A stretch of DNA of 64,000 bases from Symbiodinium natans (Eukaryota; Sar; Dinophyceae; Suessiales; Symbiodiniaceae): contig CAJNDS010002193.1 of assembly GCA_905221605.1 (NCBI GenBank), positions 72,001-136,000 on the forward strand, in the 5' to 3' direction. A model generated the notes under the pieces. The model saw nothing but the letters and a program-made list of their open reading frames with translations, was not told the DNA's origin and searched no databases. The translations under genes and the position numbers were made by a program. Positions 31,422-43,400 of the stretch are shown here, piece after piece. How positions within the stretch are numbered: position 1 is the stretch's first letter; each line of letters opens with the position of its first letter.

Positions 31422-34400
31422 GCATGTGCGCAGTTATTCGCAATAAGGTGAAGGTAGGTTTAGGGTTTAGGGTTTAGGGGTTAGGGTTTAGGGTTTAGGG
31501 TTTAGGGCTTAGGGTTTAGGGTTTAGGGTTCAGGGTTCAGGGTTCAGGGTTTAGGGTTTAGGGTTAGGGTTTCAGTAATAAAGTAAGAATAGCAGTAATA
31601 GCAAGAGTAATGATAGTAATGATAGTACTGACGTACATAGAGCCACCGTTTGTGTTCCTGAGTTTGTATATACATATATATATGTATTTATCTATTTAGA
31701 GTTAGCACTTTTCGTTTGAAAATTAACGACCAACTTCGAACTTAAGCTTAAAACTTAAGACAAAGCACCTAGGGTTTAGCAGAACCCGTTTAGGTGTCGG
31801 GATGAACTGTGAACTTCCCACGAAATTCCAGGCCTGACGCCCGAAGGGTTTCGGCATGGCGTTAGGAAGACCTAAACCCTAAACCCTAAACCCTACACCC
31901 GAAACCCTAAACCCGAAACCCTAAACCCGAAACCCTAAACCCTAAACCCCGTACCTTAAACCCCGATGGCCACGTCCAAGTCTTCGTGGGCGTAGGGTGT
32001 TTCATAGGGTTCTTAGGGGAGGGGGTCCACGGGGGGTTATGTAACCCAGGTTCCCTAATACTTCCTGCTGCTCCCTAAGGCTCCCTAAGGTTCCCTAAGG
32101 TTCCCCAAGGTTCCCCAAGGTTCCCTAAGGTTCCCTAAGGTTCCCTAAGGCTCCCTAAGGTTCCCTAAGGTTCCCTAAGGTTCCCTAAGGTTCCCTAAGG
32201 TTCCCTAAGGTTCCCTAAGGTTCCCTAAGGTTCCCTAAGGTTCCCTAAGGTTCCCTAAGGTTCCCTAAGGTTCCCTAAGGTTCCCTAAGGTTCCCTAAGG
32301 TTCTCTAAGGTTCCCTAAGGTTCCCTAAGGTTCCCTAAGGTTCCCTAAGGTTCCCTAAGGTTCCCTAAGGTTCCCTAAGGTTCCCTAACGTGAACCTCCC
32401 TCGCTTAAGAACCCTATAAGCGTTGTGCCCAGGATTTTGCTTTGGCTTCTGGGCCCAGGGTTCTAAATGCGAAACACCCAAAGCCATAAACCTAAACTCC
32501 GTAAACTCACTAAACTCCCTAAACTCCCTAATCTCCCTAAACTCCCTACTAAACTCCGTACATCCCCCAAAACCCCGAACTCTCAACCCAAAACCCAAAA
32601 CCCAAAACCCAAAACCCAAAACCCTAAACCCTAAACCCTAAACCCAAAACACAAAACCCAAAACCCTAAACCCTAAACCCTAAACTCCACACCTCGAGTG
32701 GCAGGTGGCCCTGAAGGCTTTCGAAAACGAGCTCGGAGTGCCACTTGGGGGCATGTCACCGTGTGTCCTTAAGCCTCCGAAGCCCGCCGGTTGTGCTAGG
32801 TCTTAGTAGGTTTTTGGGGTTTAGGGTTTAGGGCTCAGGGTTTGGGGTCTTGGGTTTCGGGTTTAGGGTTTAGGACCCAACCCCTCGAACCCTCGTGCAC
32901 AAGCTTCCCGGGCCCGAAGTTTTGAAGGTTTGAGGCTCGGGACCCTAAGCCCCTTCAACCCGGAATCCCCCAACCTGAAGCCCGAGACCCTAAACGCTAA
33001 ACCCTAACCCTGAAGCCTAAGCCCCGAACCCTAAACCCTAAACCCTAAACCCTAAACCCTAAGCCCGTGACCTTAAGCCCTAGACCTCCCCAACTCCCTA
33101 AGCCCGAGCTCAGGCAGGATCCCGTCGGATTTTGGGATCCCGCTGGGTTCACCGCCGACGGCAGCGTTGAGGACTTCAAGCGCCGCCGCCAGACCGAGAT
33201 CAAGCACGGCAGGATCGCAACTTGGATGTGCTTGGGGCACCTAAAAGGTTCCGAGCATCTTCCCTTTGAGCAAACGATTCAGGATTGGTGCTGTTGTACG
33301 TTGGTGTGTTCTCAAAGCCTAGGCGATGCTCGCGGCAATGGGCTACATCACTCCGGAGCAACTTTGCTTGAAGAGCTGCAGTGTTGATGGGTGAGGAAAT
33401 GCTAGGAAGAGGCGATGTGCTATCTGATCATTCTTTAGTTTGCGTTCCTTGTGTGATCGCGTGACGCCGTTGTTTGATGTGGTTAGTGTAGTCTCGTGAG
33501 CGACTTTGTTGCTGCAACGAAACGTTGGTTTGCGCATGTGAGGATCACTGGCAAGTTCCCGGGATACCTTTCTCCGTCGGCCGGGTTGAAGTTCGCTGAC
33601 GTGCCAAATGGTCTTGCAGCGATCTCGAAAGTTCCTGCCGCAGGTTGGGGACAGATCCTTGCCTACATGGCATTCTGCGAGGTTTCCCAGGATCAGTCGG
33701 CTGGCACCGCAGCCGCAGCGGGCGACTTCGGCTTCAAGGTCTTGACCTCCAGCGACCCAGCTGAGAAGACCAAAAAACTTTCGGCGGAGTTGGCGAACGG
33801 AAGGTTGGCAATGATGGCCATCATCGGAATGTTCTTCCAGGTGAGGTTTTCGCACGTATCATGTGTGTGCCCACGTGTCATGTGAGTTGCTGATTGATGT
33901 GTGCACGTGCGTTGACATTTTTCTTTCTGCTTGTGATCTGAAGTTTGCGAATAGGATGGTCTGACCGGAAGCGCCTGGGGTGACTGGGCCAACTACACCG
34001 CCTCCCCGCTCCGTGCGTTCGAGAACGAGCTTGGTGTTCAGGATCCCGTCGGATTTTGGGATCCCGCTGGGTTCACCGCCGACGGCAGCGTTGAGGACTT
34101 CAAGCGCCGCCGCCAGACCGAGATCAAGCACGGCAGGATCGCAACTTGGATGTGCTTGGGGCACCTAAAAGGTTCCGAGCATCTTCCCTTTGAGCAAACG
34201 ATTCAGGATTGGTGCTGTTGTACGTTGGTGTGTTCTCAAAGCCTAGGCGATGCTCGCGGCAATGGGCTACATCACTCCGGAGCAACTTTGCTTGAAGAGC
34301 TGCAGTGTTGATGGGTGAGGAAATGCTAGGAAGAGGCGATGTGCTATCTGATCATTCTTTAGTTTGCGTTCCTTGTGTGATCGCGTGACGCCGTTGTTTG

Positions 34401-37400
34401 ATGTGGTTAGTGTAGTCTCGTGAGCGACTTTGTTGCTGCAACGAAACGTTGGTTTGCGCATGTGAGGATCACTGGCAAGTTCCCGGGATACCTTTCTCCG
34501 TCGGCCGGGTTGAAGTTCGCTGACGTGCCAAATGGTCTTGCAGCGATCTCGAAAGTTCCTGCCGCAGGTTGGGGACAGATCCTTGCCTACATGGCATTCT
34601 GCGAGGTTTCCCAGGATCAGTCGGCTGGCACCGCAGCCGCAGCGGGCGACTTCGGCTTCAAGGTCTTGACCTCCAGCGACCCAGCTGAGAAGACCAAAAA
34701 ACTTTCGGCGGAGTTGGCGAACGGAAGGTTGGCAATGACCCTGGCAAAGTCGAACCTCCACCTCACAGAAGGAGAACAGGTCAGCCACAGTGGTTAGGCG
34801 TGCTTGTTTGATCTCCGGGTGCCAGGGTGTAAACCTGCCAGTACGTGTGTTTTCGACTCTGTTAGATTTCTGATGCTCTTGATGGCAGGGCTAACGGAGG
34901 TAGCGGGGGCCACCTCTTAAAGGGGAGCCCGGGGCTCTCCTCCCCTCGGGGTGGGGGGCAACTCCCCTCTTTGGGGGTGGCCCAACGGCGGCGTCGGCCT
35001 GACAAGCCGGCGTCGCCGTCTTTTTTCTTGTCCAAGACCGTGAAAGCAAATCTCGACCTAGCTCGAAGGAGAGAGTCACACGAGTGAAGTGTAGACAAAC
35101 GCTGAAGGATGTGACTCGCAAATCCTGGAAGCAACGATGTCTCAATCTCGTTTGGGGGGCGTTTAATGTTCGTACTATGCACTGTCAAGCCATAGTTTCT
35201 CCGGGGGGAGAGGTCAACCTTGTGGGGAGTGATGTGGATAGGCCTGAGTTGTTTTGCGAACTTTTGCGCAAGCATAAAATGTCCTTGTGTTGTGTGTCAG
35301 AACACCGCTGGAAAGGCGAGGGGACACTGCAGTGTGGTGACTACTTGTATGTTTTTAGTGGCCTGCCGGCCGACGCGCCTAAAGCTATGCAAGGAGTGGC
35401 AGTTGTAATGAATGAGGCGATGCAGGGAGCGTGGAGGAGAGCAGGTAGCTACTGTATGAACTATGGGGGTCGGTTACTGCATATCAAACTGGAGCTGCAA
35501 CGTCGGGTGGTGCATGTTATATCAGTTTATGCTCCGACGTTCAACACGGAAGCTACTGAAAAGGATGCGTTTTATGATGCCCTTCGGGGTATGTTAGGAA
35601 AGGTCCGTAGTGGTGAGGAGGTGGTTGTGATGGGGGACTTCAACGCACGGGTTGGGTTTCGCGCGCACTCTGACATGAACGGGGCACATACTATCGGTGC
35701 TAGTGATGCTGTTGGGCCTTTTGGAATGGGCCACCTGAATGAAAACGGGGAGCGTCTCCTCGGACTTTGCGAGGGCTCGCCGGTAGGGCTTCTTAAAGTT
35801 GCGGGTACCTTTTTCCAGCATGCGCAGTACGGGTCATGGATGCATGCTCGTACCAAACAGTGGCATCACATAGATCATGTGCTAGCTCCTGTTCGTACTA
35901 TGCGCCTCATCTTAGACGTCAAGACTATGCCTGGCGTTGGTTTTGACACTGATCACCGCCTTATACGGGTTAGGTTTAGGGTACCACCCCGGTCCTGGAA
36001 TGGCTACAGTCACACGCAAAGTAGTAGGGGACATCACGGACGAATCCCTAAACTACAAGTTTCTAAATTGGGGCGGACAGAAGTGATGGCCTTGAATGAC
36101 AAAATGCAATCCGCAGCTGCGGATGGCTTGTTGGATGATTATGAGCTCTGGTCTCATGGGCTACGTGTCTTTGCTGAGGAGCAGGTTGGTATACAACCCA
36201 CGGTCTCCCGTCCGCAGTGGCAGGTAGATAACACTGTACGACTAGCAGAGCTAAGTCGTAAGCGCCTGCAGGCTTATGAAGCGTTTGCCAATGGTGGGCC
36301 TAGGGATGCGTATAAATCCGTGTGCAAGGAGGCTCGGCGGGAAATTCGGTCGATCGTAAACACGTGGTGGAAGGATAAGGCGGCAGCTATCCAGGAGAAA
36401 GTTGACAATAAGGAACCACACGCGGTTTACGCTGTGCAACGAGAGTTAAAAGGGGTCTTGTCCAACCGTCGTCGTCGACCAAATAAGTTGCGTGATGCCA
36501 AGGGTCAGTTGTTGGTTACCAAAGCCGATCGGATGCAACGGTGGTACGAGTATTTTAAAGACCTGCTTAATGTACATGGCACGTGCAAGGAATCCAACTT
36601 TGACTTTTTGCGGCGGGTGCCAGCACTACCTGAAATGGGACATCTCCCCCGATTTGCTGAGACAGTTGCTGCGGCGCACAAACTCAAAAACGGCAAGGCT
36701 ACGGGGCCGGACGGAATACACCCGGAAATGCTAAAGGCTCTTGATATCATCAATTTGCGCGTGCTTCATGAACATATCGTACGAGTGTGGTGCGGAGCTG
36801 CGCCCATGCCTGCAGAATGGCTGGATAACTATTTAATTCCGATGCCAAAAAAAGGTGATCTCACATATTGCAAACGTTGGCGAGGAATTTTGCTAGCATC
36901 TTGCGCAGGCAAGATTTTTGGTAAAATACTTAACGCACGTTTGTATCGGCATGCCGAAAGCAATGGGTTACTTCCTGAAACGCAAGCTGGCTTCAGGGCT
37001 GGCCGTAGTACTATGGATATGGTATTTGTGCTTCGTATGGCCCAGGAAATCTCACGCACCAAGGATCATCCCCTGTTTGTGGTCTTTGTAGACCTGGTAA
37101 CAGCGTATGATAGTGTGGTACGGAGTGGCTTGTGGAAAGTTTTGCTCATTAAGGGGGTTCCCCCCAATGTGGTAGCACTGCTTCAATGTCTGTATCAGAA
37201 CAAATTGGTCCGGGTGTCTACAGAGGGTGACCTAACTGCAACGTTTGGTCTTCATACTGGATTGGGTCAAGGCTGTTGTGTTGCTCCACTCTTGTTTAAT
37301 ATCTTCTTTGCAGCTGTGCTTGAACAATGGAGGGGAGTGGAAGGACGGCGTTTGCGTTGGGGTACCAGGGTCGACGGGGTGCTGCGTCGCCAAGGGCTGT

Positions 37401-40400
37401 ATAAGTATAGTACGTACGAGCCCTGCGATCTAGCTGAGCTGGGCTATGCGGATGACCTAGCACTATTGGCAGATTGTTATGGTCAGCTTCGCAAAATGAC
37501 GCAAGAGTTCCAAAGCCATGTTTCGTCGTGGGGCTTAATTCTTTCTGTTGAAAAGACCAAAGCCATGTGCACCACCCAGCCCCAACAGGACCCAATTTCG
37601 GTCAGCCCACAAGATGGGTTTGATCATGTAGAATTCCAAGATTCCTTTGAGTACCTTGGCTGTGATGTCAAATTTGATGGGGACTGCACGGCAAACATAC
37701 TCAGCAACATTAACAGTGCCCGCAAAGTGTTCTGGGGGCTTGCGCAAACGGTTTGGTATGTTCGTGAGCTCTCTTTGTCCTCCAAACTGTCTGTGTTTCG
37801 TGCAAGCGTCATTAGCATGCTACTCTATGGGTGTGAAACATGGACTACTACTTTTGCGGCGCGGCGAAAGTTGCGCGGATTTGTTATGATGTGTCTTCGA
37901 GTCATCTCGGGTGTAACTAGGTGGCAACAACAGCAATGGCATCTAAATAGCAAAATGCTACGGGAGTGGCTTGGGGTGCCGGATGTCGTAGATTTAATAA
38001 CACAAGCACAGCTCAGATGGCTAGGACATGTTGCCCGCATGCCTAACGCACGACTGCCAAAGCGAATAATCTGCGCATTCCTCCCGGATGAGGTAGGCAC
38101 GCAACGGCCGCCTGGGCGTCTGAAGGGTAAATGGTACCGGCAAACCTTAGTAGAAGCACTTCGGGCGGGGGGTTTCGCGCTGGGGGCTTGGATGCAACTC
38201 GCTGCGCAGCATGAAGGGAGGGAGTGGAAGTTAGGAACCCGCAAGGTGGCCATGTGGTTTAAACCCATTTTTCCTGTTCCCGGGGACAGCCCGCCTGATC
38301 GAAGCCGTGAAGTCCGGAAAATTATGAGCCGCAGCACAGCTCGCCCCGATAAGAGCTTCTTGGCCGCTGTGGGTGCTGCCCAGAAATGGATTGATAAACA
38401 GGAAACCCCGGCTGAGGGCTTTTTTAGGCTTGAAGCCGCAGGTCTGGAAGGTCGGTCTTTGCTTGATGCTTTCGCTTGGGAGGCTGCGTTATTGTGTGGG
38501 CAGGATTGGGGCAGAAGTGATTTCGAGGACGTTTTCGCTGCAGTCATGTCGGTGGAGCCATGGGTATCTCATTTGTCCCACGAAATGGATTTGTGTTTAT
38601 TCCGGTTTGTTGGTATGACTGCGCACGCCAGAGCTCTAGATTGTGGTCATCTGGATGAGTATGTCGAAGCCTTGTCCAACTTACTGCCCCAAACGCAGCC
38701 GGTGCGGCGCCGGCTTCGAGCTAAGCAGCGTCGCCCCGAAGCATTCGAAAAAACTGAAACAGATGTTCCCCCACCGCCTGAGCCGGATGTCCCCCGAGTG
38801 CGTGGTCGATACTGGGCGGAACGACATCATAGCAACCGGGACGGGGCTATGTACGCGTGTCCTATTCTTGGATGTCAGCGGAAGTACACAACGCAACATG
38901 GGTTGGGTCACCATCTGATCCTGTCCCACCGGTCGGGCACGTATCGTGAAAAGGGCTGGGATTGTCCGCACTGTTGCAGATCTTTTGAACGTGAAAGTGC
39001 AATAACTAGCCATTTAAAGCTGCACTCCCCCGATGCCTCGCCATACATTTGTCCAGAATGTGGAGCCTACTTCCCTGGTAGGGATTCCGTGCGTATGCAC
39101 ATGAGTCATGCTCATCCCCTAAATCAAGATATGCTTCCCATCACATGTTCGTATTGCCTGCGCGCCGGAGTAGAAAATGTGTTCGTGCATCTGCACAGTT
39201 TCAGGATGCACCTTCTCCGTGAGCACATACAGTAATTCAGTTCTTCGTCCGCGAATCGGTTCAAAGCGACAACCAGCTACACTAGCTACAAGTAGCCTTA
39301 CTTTTGAGCTCTTCGCGTCCTCTGAGTGTCCATGGTATGGCGCGCCGTGGGAATGACCGCGAACGTGAGCGTGACCGTGGCGATCGCGGTCGTGACCGTG
39401 ACCGTGACCGCGACCGTAGGGATGGTCGGGAGCCTGAGGGGCCTGAGGGGAGTGGCAACACCTTCGAGGCACGCTTGTCAGCTGTTGAAGACCGGCTTCA
39501 GGCCACAGCCCTTCTTGCCAACAGCACTGCGTTCAAAGTGGGTAATGAGTCCGCCAAAAGAGCCCTGGTTTTCTTTGTGCAAGGAGAGCTCAAGGCCAAG
39601 CTTGAGCGCGAGTGGGGAGTATGGCAGCGGAACTCCGAGTTGCCCCCCGCGCAACGCCCGAAGGAGAAGCCGCTGCCTTGGAAAATCCAGGCCTACCAAG
39701 CGTTCGTGGAGTACGTTGACACCGCGGTCCGAAGCGCACCTAGTGGGTCTGGAGGGGAGGAGGCGACGCGACTACTCTTGCCAACTTCGCCTGCAGTTGA
39801 AGCCATTCAACACGGCGCTGCACAGGAAGATCGGGCATGGCCGATGGTGCTGGTCTTCAGAAACTCTGAGACCGCGCAAGCCGCGCGAGAAATATGGTTG
39901 CAGGCGTGCCTCAAACCTTTCCTTGGCAAAGACAAGGATTTGGGCGTGCGACCGGCTCGATATATGCCTGCTGGCGCTCATCGCCGGGTCCAGGAGTTCG
40001 TGCCCAAAGGCAAAGGCGTCGGAAAAGGGAAGGGCAAAAATCGGTCGCCGAAGCGCGAGTCAGAAGGTCCCGAAAGGGGCGATCTGCAGCGTCGCAGACT
40101 CTGACGCGGAGGACAGCGTTTGTCGTGAGGGTTTCTCGTCGGTCTGATTTCGTTGTGTGGCATGCGGTGCTGCCCGCATTGCCTTTGTCTTATGCCCGGT
40201 GCCGCCCGGTGCATGCTGTTTCCGTTGGGTGCCGTCCCACGGAACCGTTCGGTCGTTCGTCGTGTGACGTCCCTGCGTTTCGTGAAACTCTTGTGCGCAC
40301 ATGGTTACTTCACTTGTGATGTGCCAGTTAAGCTCAATGCACGCTTTTCCCCATGGTTGTTAATGGGTGTCCGTCGTCGGTGTTAACCCCTCTATGTCTG

Positions 40401-43400
40401 GTTGTTTCTGACGACAGTTCGGTGATTACTGTCCCCCCCCCGTCGAGTTGAGATATCTTTTAGCTGATTGGTTTCAAGTTTTCAAAACTTTTTAACGTTT
40501 TCACGCACCCAAGTCCTGTTACAGGACAACAGGGTGGCCTCCAGGTTGGCAATGATGGCCATCATCGGAATGTTCTTCCAGGTGAGGTTTTCGCACGTAT
40601 CATGTGTGTGCCCACGTGTCATGTGAGTTGCTGATTGATGTGTGCACGTGCGTTGACATTTTTCTTTCTGCTTGTGATGTGAAGTTTGCGAAATAGGATG
40701 GTCTGACCGGAAGCGCCTGGGGTGACTGGGCCAACTACACCGCCTCCCCGCTCCGTGCGTTCGAGAACGAGCTTGGTGTTCAGGATCCCGTCGGATTTTG
40801 GGATCCTGCTGGGTTCACCGCCGACGGCAGCGTTGAGGACTTCAAGCGCCGCCGCCAGACCGAGATCAAGCACGGCAGGATCGCAACTTGGATGTGCTTG
40901 GGGCACCTAAAAGGTTCCGAGCATCTTCCCTTTGAGCAAACGATTCAGGATTGGTGCTGTTGTACGTTGGTGTGTTCTCAAAGCCTAGGCGATGCTCGCG
41001 GCAATGGGCTACATCACTCCGGAGCAACTTTGCTTGAAGAGCTGCTGTGTTGATGGGTGAGGAAATGCTAGGAGGAGGCGATGTGCTATCTGATCATTCT
41101 TTAGTTTGCGTTCCTTGTGTGATCGCGTGACGCCGTTGTTTGATGTGGTTAGTGTAGTCTCGTGAGCGACTTTGTTGCTGCAACGAAACGTTGGTTTGCG
41201 CATGTGAGGATCACTGGCAAGTTCCCGGGATACCTTTCTCCGTCGGCCGGGTTGAAGTTCGCTGACGTGCCAAATGGTCTTGCAGCGATCTCGAAAGTTC
41301 CTGCCGCAGGTTGGGGACAGATCCTTGCCTACATGGCATTCTGCGAGGTTTCCCAGGATCAGTCGGCTGGCACCGCAGCCGCAGCGGGCGACTTCGGCTT
41401 CAAGGTCTTGACCTCCAGCGACCCAGCTGAGAAGACCAAGAAACTTTCGGCGGAGTTGGCGAACGGAAGGTTGGCAATGATGGCCATCATCGGAATGTTC
41501 TTCCAGGTGAGGTTTTCGCACGTATCATGTGTGTGCCCACGTGTCATGTGAGTTGCTGATTGATGTGTGCACGTGCGTTGACATTTTTCTTTCTGCTTGT
41601 GATGTGAAGTTTGCGAAATAGGATGGTCTGACCGGAAGCGCCTGGGGTGACTGGGCCAACTACACCGCCTCCCCGCTCCGTGCGTTCGAGAACGAGCTTG
41701 GTGTTCAGGATCCCGTCGGATTTTGGGATCCCGCTGGGTTCACCGCCGACGGCAGCGTTGAGGACTTCAAGCGCCGCCGCCAGACCGAGATCAAGCACGG
41801 CAGGATCGCAACTTGGATGTGCTTGGGGCACCTAAAAGGTTCCGAGCATCTTCCCTTTGAGCAAACGATTCAGGATTGGTGCTGTTGTACGTTGGTGTGT
41901 TCTCAAAGCCTAGGCGATGCTCGCGGCAATGGGCTACATCACTCCGGAGCAACTTTGCTTGAAGAGCTGCAGTGTTGATGGGTGAGGAAATGCTAGGAAG
42001 AGGCGATGTGCTATCTGATCATTCTTTAGTTTGCGTTCCTTGTGTGATCGCGTGACGCCGTTGTTTGATGTGGTTAGTGTAGTCTCGTGAGCGACTTTGT
42101 TGCTGCAACGAAACGTTGGTTTGCGCATGTGAGGATCACTGGCAAGTTCCCGGGATACCTTTCTCCGTCGGCCGGGTTGAAGTTCGCCGACGTGCCAAAT
42201 GGTCTTGCAGCGATCTCGAAAGTTCCTGCCGCAGGTTGGGGACAGATCCTTGCCTACATGGCATTCTGCGAGGTTTCCCAGGATCAGTCGGCTGGCACCG
42301 CAGCCGCAGCGGGCGACTTCGGCTTCAAGGTCTTGACCTCCAGCGACCCAGCTGAGAAGACCAAAAAACTTTCGGCGGAGTTGGCGAACGGAAGGTTGGC
42401 AATGATGGCCATCATCGGAATGTTCTTCCAGGTGAGGTTTTCGCACGTATCATGTGTGTGCCCACGTGTCATGTGAGTTGCTGATTGATGTGTGCACGTG
42501 CGTTGACATTTTTCTTTCTGCTTGTGATGTGAAGTTTGCGAAATAGGATGGTCTGACCGGAAGCGCCTGGGGTGACTGGGCCAACTACACCGCCTCCCCG
42601 CTCCGTGCGTTCGAGAACGAGCTTGGTGTTCAGGATCCCGTCGGATTTTGGGATCCCGCTGGGTTCACCGCCGACGGCAGCGTTGAGGACTTCAAGCGCC
42701 GCCGCCAGACCGAGATCAAGCACGGCAGGATCGCAACTTGGATGTGCTTGGGGCACCTAAAAGGTTCCGAGCATCTTCCCTTTGAGCAAACGATTCAGGA
42801 TTGGTGCTGTTGTACGTTGGTGTGTTCTCAAAGCCTAGGCGATGCTCGCGGCAATGGGCTACATCACTCCGGAGCAACTTTGCTTGAAGAGCTGCAGTGT
42901 TGATGGGTGAGGAAATGCTAGGAAGAGGCGATGTGCTATCTGATCATTCTTTAGTTTGCGTTCCTTGTGTGAACGCGTGATGCCGTTGTTTGATGTGGTT
43001 AGTGTAGTCTCGTGAGCGACTTTGTTGCTGCAACGAAACGTTGGTTTGCGCATGTGAGGATCACTGGCAAGTTCCCGGGATACCTTTCTCCGTCGGCCGG
43101 GTTGAAGTTCGCTGACGTGCCAAATGGTCTTGCAGCGATCTCGAAAGTTCCTGCCGCAGGTTGGGGACAGATCCTTGCCTACATGGCATTCTGCGAGGTT
43201 TCCCAGGATCAGTCGGCTGGCACCGCAGCCGCAGTGGGCGACTTCGGCTTCAAGGTCTTGACCTCCAGCGACCCAGCTGAGAAGACCAAAAAACTTTCGG
43301 CGGAGTTGGCGAACGGAAGGTTGGCAATGATGGCCATCATCGGAATGTTCTTCCAGGTGAGGTTTTCGCACGTATCATGTGTGTGCCCACGTGTCATGTG

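Larger units (their letters stand above)
34739..40542 (+). mobile_element. Non-LTR retrotransposon (APE-type LINE), apparently full length
   Basis: A 5804-bp insert between 13-bp direct repeats. It has a GC-rich leader, a long ORF for endonuclease, reverse transcriptase and zinc fingers, a second ORF, and a 3' region of about 440 bp without a poly(A) tail. Insertion in the same orientation as the host gene. Both main ORFs are open and the target copies are identical, so the insertion looks young. The clade (L1-, RTE- or related) is not assigned. Confidence 0.92.
34467..41023 (+). pseudogene. Gene 2 tandem LHC unit 2, first exon split by a LINE
   Basis: The first exon runs 34467-34738, is interrupted by the LINE, and resumes in the 3' target copy to 40581. 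Exons 40697-40882 and 40989-41023 complete the unit. Read without splicing, the LHC frame enters the element and stops at about 34797. If the insert is removed as 34728-40544 (GT...AG), the two pieces are 261 and 37 bp and add up to the normal 298 bp with the frame intact. Whether the unit is a broken copy or carries a new giant intron cannot be told from sequence. Confidence 0.8.

Noticed and set aside
32071-32389. Regular 10-bp repeats as a CRISPR array or protein repeat
   Set aside because: No spacers, and the repeat lies within an intron without a sensible frame.
37825-38547. 240-residue minus-strand ORF in the LINE
   Set aside because: Antisense to the well-supported endonuclease/polymerase ORF, with no motif of its own.
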